This document shows positions 4,789-6,187 of a stretch of 6,187 nt of DNA, in pieces (the first letter of the stretch is position 1; each line of letters begins with the position of its first letter). Origin of the DNA: Thermoplasmatota archaeon (GTDB lineage: Archaea; Thermoplasmatota; Thermoplasmata; Thermoplasmatales; GCA-001856825); contig JAMCQR010000030.1 in assembly GCA_023379555.1 (NCBI GenBank), positions 1 to 6,187 of the forward strand, given 5' to 3'. A program made the translations under genes and the position numbers. Under the pieces are notes generated by a model. That model was given only the letters and a program-made list of their open reading frames with translations, was not told the origin of the DNA and did no database searches.

Positions 4789-5174
4789 CGGAACAGATCG
4801 ACGAAATCATCAGAAAAACTGATGACTGGCGTGGGAGCATGATGTCAAGTCTACGTGAAATCATAAAACAGTCAAATCCCGAGATAGTTGAAGAAGTGAA
4901 GTGGAAAAAACCATCCAATCCCCTGGGAGTTCCAGTTTGGTCTTTAGAGGGAATAATTTGTATCGGTAACATCCTGAAGAAAGCGGTTAGGCTTACCTTC
5001 TCAAGAGGATCACAGATATCAGATCCATCAAGACTGTTTAACACTCGATTAAACAGCAAGACCGTCCGTGCAGTTGACTTTTTCGAGGGAGATAGGATCG
5101 ATGAGAAAGCGCTTACAAAGATTGTTCAAAGGGCTGTGACTTTGAATCTGGAGAAATCGAAACTGAAAAAGTGA
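4773..5174 (+). CDS. DUF1801 domain protein
   Basis: A 133-residue protein with the DUF1801 (YdhG-like) pattern. An N-terminal helix (SEQIDEIIRKTDDWRG) and LREIIKQSNPEIVEE are followed by VKWKKPSN and PVWSLEGIICIG. Then come AVRLTFSRGSQISDPSRLFN and a C-terminal part with VRAVDFFEGD and KALTKIVQRAVTLN. The domain has a known fold but no firmly assigned reaction; it is soluble and cytoplasmic. The start is GTG 4773, the only usable in-frame start after an upstream stop at 4749-4751, with GATGAG and AAGG as weak ribosome signals. A TTTTAATAAT stretch at 4711-4720 could be its TATA box. It converges on the methyltransferase gene, with a 12-base gap between stops. The length is normal for the family and nothing looks broken. 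Confidence 0.78.
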   Translation: MAGDPSEQIDEIIRKTDDWRGSMMSSLREIIKQSNPEIVEEVKWKKPSNPLGVPVWSLEGIICIGNILKKAVRLTFSRGSQISDPSRLFNTRLNSKTVRAVDFFEGDRIDEKALTKIVQRAVTLNLEKSKLKK

Positions 5175-5186
5175 AGTGCAGGAGTC

Positions 5187-5765
5187 TCACCTTTTCCTAA
5201 GAATCTTGATTCCGTACTTCCACTTGCCTTGACCCGCTCCATGGCTGTCCTCTATTAGTTCAAAAAGGGAAGTCAAGAACTTGGTATCTGCCTTATCATT
5301 GGGGAAGAAGTCTCCAATCACAAAATATCCTTTCCTTTTCAGTACAGCAAATACGTTTTCATAACCTGCGAATCTCTTTCTACCTAGATTGTGAAATACC
5401 AGGCTTGATATCGCGAGATCGTACTTTACTCTGGATCTAATGGGGAGAGTTAGATCGTGTTCGAAGAAATGAACCCTTGAATCAACCTCCAAGAGTTTCA
5501 TGTTATTCTCTGCGTTTATCATCGAAGAGTGAGATAGGCTCTCGTGACCAAAAGTATCTATTCCAGTAATTACACTTTCCGGGAATGTCTTGGCAGCCAC
5601 GTATGAAAGAAATCCCAACCCGCACCCGGCATCGAGTATCCGTATCTCTGAATGAGGTTCATAAAGCGTCAAGAGTACTGCGGAAAAAGCACCTGCCACC
5701 CTATTCCTCATCTCCCTGGATTCGTCTGGATTAGAATGATGATAAGTCCCGAAATCCACTGTCAC
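5187..5765 (-). CDS. Class I SAM-dependent methyltransferase
   Basis: A 192-residue Rossmann-fold methyltransferase. Motif I, the AdoMet-binding glycine loop, is ILDAGCGLGF (43-52). The acidic residue that holds the ribose is Asp70 in VITGID. A third acidic segment is HDLTLPI (103-109). Motif IV is YDLAISSLVFHNLG (115-128), and VLKRKGYFVIGDFF (141-154) is the post-motif strand of small-molecule methyltransferases. The layout matches UbiE/COQ5-like members, but the substrate cannot be assigned; the short C-terminus and missing extra domains argue against an RNA-specific enzyme. Both GTG 5765 and GTG 5759 are possible starts; no ATG exists in frame before motif I at a sensible place. The gene is divergent from hutH across a 97-base gap and convergent with DUF1801. 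Confidence 0.82.
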   Translation of the reverse strand: MTVDFGTYHHSNPDESREMRNRVAGAFSAVLLTLYEPHSEIRILDAGCGLGFLSYVAAKTFPESVITGIDTFGHESLSHSSMINAENNMKLLEVDSRVHFFEHDLTLPIRSRVKYDLAISSLVFHNLGRKRFAGYENVFAVLKRKGYFVIGDFFPNDKADTKFLTSLFELIEDSHGAGQGKWKYGIKILRKR

Positions 5766-5830
5766 TATAACAGCACCATTATTTCCAATTTAGCTTTAAC
5801 CAGAGAGAGTCCAAGGTAGGGTGGAAAGTG

Positions 5831-5842
5831 TTAATATTTATT
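5831..5842 (+). promoter_or_regulatory. TATA box of hutH, spacing fits a leaderless transcript
   Basis: TTAATATTTATT is centred about 27 bases before the hutH ATG at 5863 and follows a purine-rich GGAAAG (possible BRE). Transcription would start at or beside the ATG, and no Shine-Dalgarno is seen between the box and the start. Confidence 0.6.
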
Positions 5843-5862
5843 CCCGTCATCTATTCTAAGTC

Positions 5863-6187
5863 ATGATTGTACTCACTGGCAACGACTTGACTCTGGCCCA
5901 AGTAATAAGATGTGCAGAGGGAGGGGAGAAAGTCGTTATTTCAAGGGGGGCTACAGAAAGGATAAAGTCCAGCAGAAAAAAAATTGAAGATTACATCATT
6001 TCTGGGGCGCCCATATATGGTGTGAACACCGGTTTTGGTGATCTGATAAGTGAAAGGATAGGTCCGGACAAGATCAAAGAACTCCAGAGGAATCTGATAA
6101 GGTCCCATTCTTCAGGTTACGGAAAACCGCTTGACAGAAAAACGGTGAGGGCGATGATTCTGGTCAGGGCAAACTCCCTATCCAAGG
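5863..6187 (+). CDS. hutH: Histidine ammonia-lyase, N-terminal part (3' end outside window)
   Basis: The first 108 residues of an aromatic amino-acid lyase are present and the frame is open to the right edge. The family signature YGVNTGFG is at 52-59; Tyr52 corresponds to the catalytic Tyr of the Pseudomonas enzyme. LQRNLIRSHSSGYG follows at 74-87, with His82 at the conserved active-site histidine. The Ala-Ser-Gly triad that forms the MIO cofactor lies past the edge and cannot be checked. The enzyme converts L-histidine to urocanate and ammonia, the first step of histidine degradation in the cytoplasm. The RSHSSG block fits HutH better than PAL or TAL. ATG 5863 is supported by the family's usual N-terminus length and by the TATA box 27 bases upstream. 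Confidence 0.9.
   Translation, partial: MIVLTGNDLTLAQVIRCAEGGEKVVISRGATERIKSSRKKIEDYIISGAPIYGVNTGFGDLISERIGPDKIKELQRNLIRSHSSGYGKPLDRKTVRAMILVRANSLSK

Noticed and set aside
4739..5059. A minus-strand ORF of 106 codons inside the DUF1801 gene.
   Set aside because: It is antisense to a well-supported domain protein and rich in Ser and Phe as expected of a shadow frame.

Overview
The window looks like an accessory stretch of an archaeal chromosome. Genes are preceded by A/T-rich TATA-like boxes about 25-35 bases before the start, several with little or no leader. The partial histidine ammonia-lyase at the right edge, the archaeal-style RelE/RelB and AbrB/PIN pairs, and a coding G+C near 38-40% in sampled lines fit an acidophilic Thermoplasmatales-type euryarchaeon. 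That placement is an inference from protein style, not a database match.

Left part (1-1283): the C-terminal end of a type III restriction enzyme Res subunit (nuclease motif visible) is followed by a RelE-type toxin pseudogene with two in-frame stops. A small intact RelB-like antitoxin (58 aa) lies tail-to-tail with it on the opposite strand. Next comes a gene-free block of about 0.5 kb (roughly 773-1283). Up to about 1200 it is much richer in G+C (about 54% by hand count) than its surroundings and packed with short perfect hairpins, two of them with GAA triloops on the minus strand.

Middle part (1284-4410, all minus strand): a single-chain GmrSD-like protein (DUF262 DGQQR domain plus DUF1524 HNH domain) has its own promoter. 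Upstream of it lies a VapBC-type pair (AbrB-like antitoxin and PIN toxin). Further upstream is a 46-codon ORF with a good Shine-Dalgarno, then a CrcB/Fluc fluoride-channel pseudogene with three in-frame stops and no frameshift.

Right part (4456-6187): an unrecognised minus-strand ORF overlaps the 5' end of a plus-strand DUF1801 protein. A class I SAM-dependent methyltransferase converges on the DUF1801 gene. The start of hutH (histidine degradation) follows, with a TATA box placed for a leaderless transcript.

Taken together, the left two thirds read as a decaying defence and toxin-antitoxin island: type III restriction, RelBE remnant, GmrSD-like nuclease and VapBC. From the methyltransferase onward the content looks like ordinary chromosomal metabolism. 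No tRNA, rRNA, CRISPR array, transposase or attachment site was seen.
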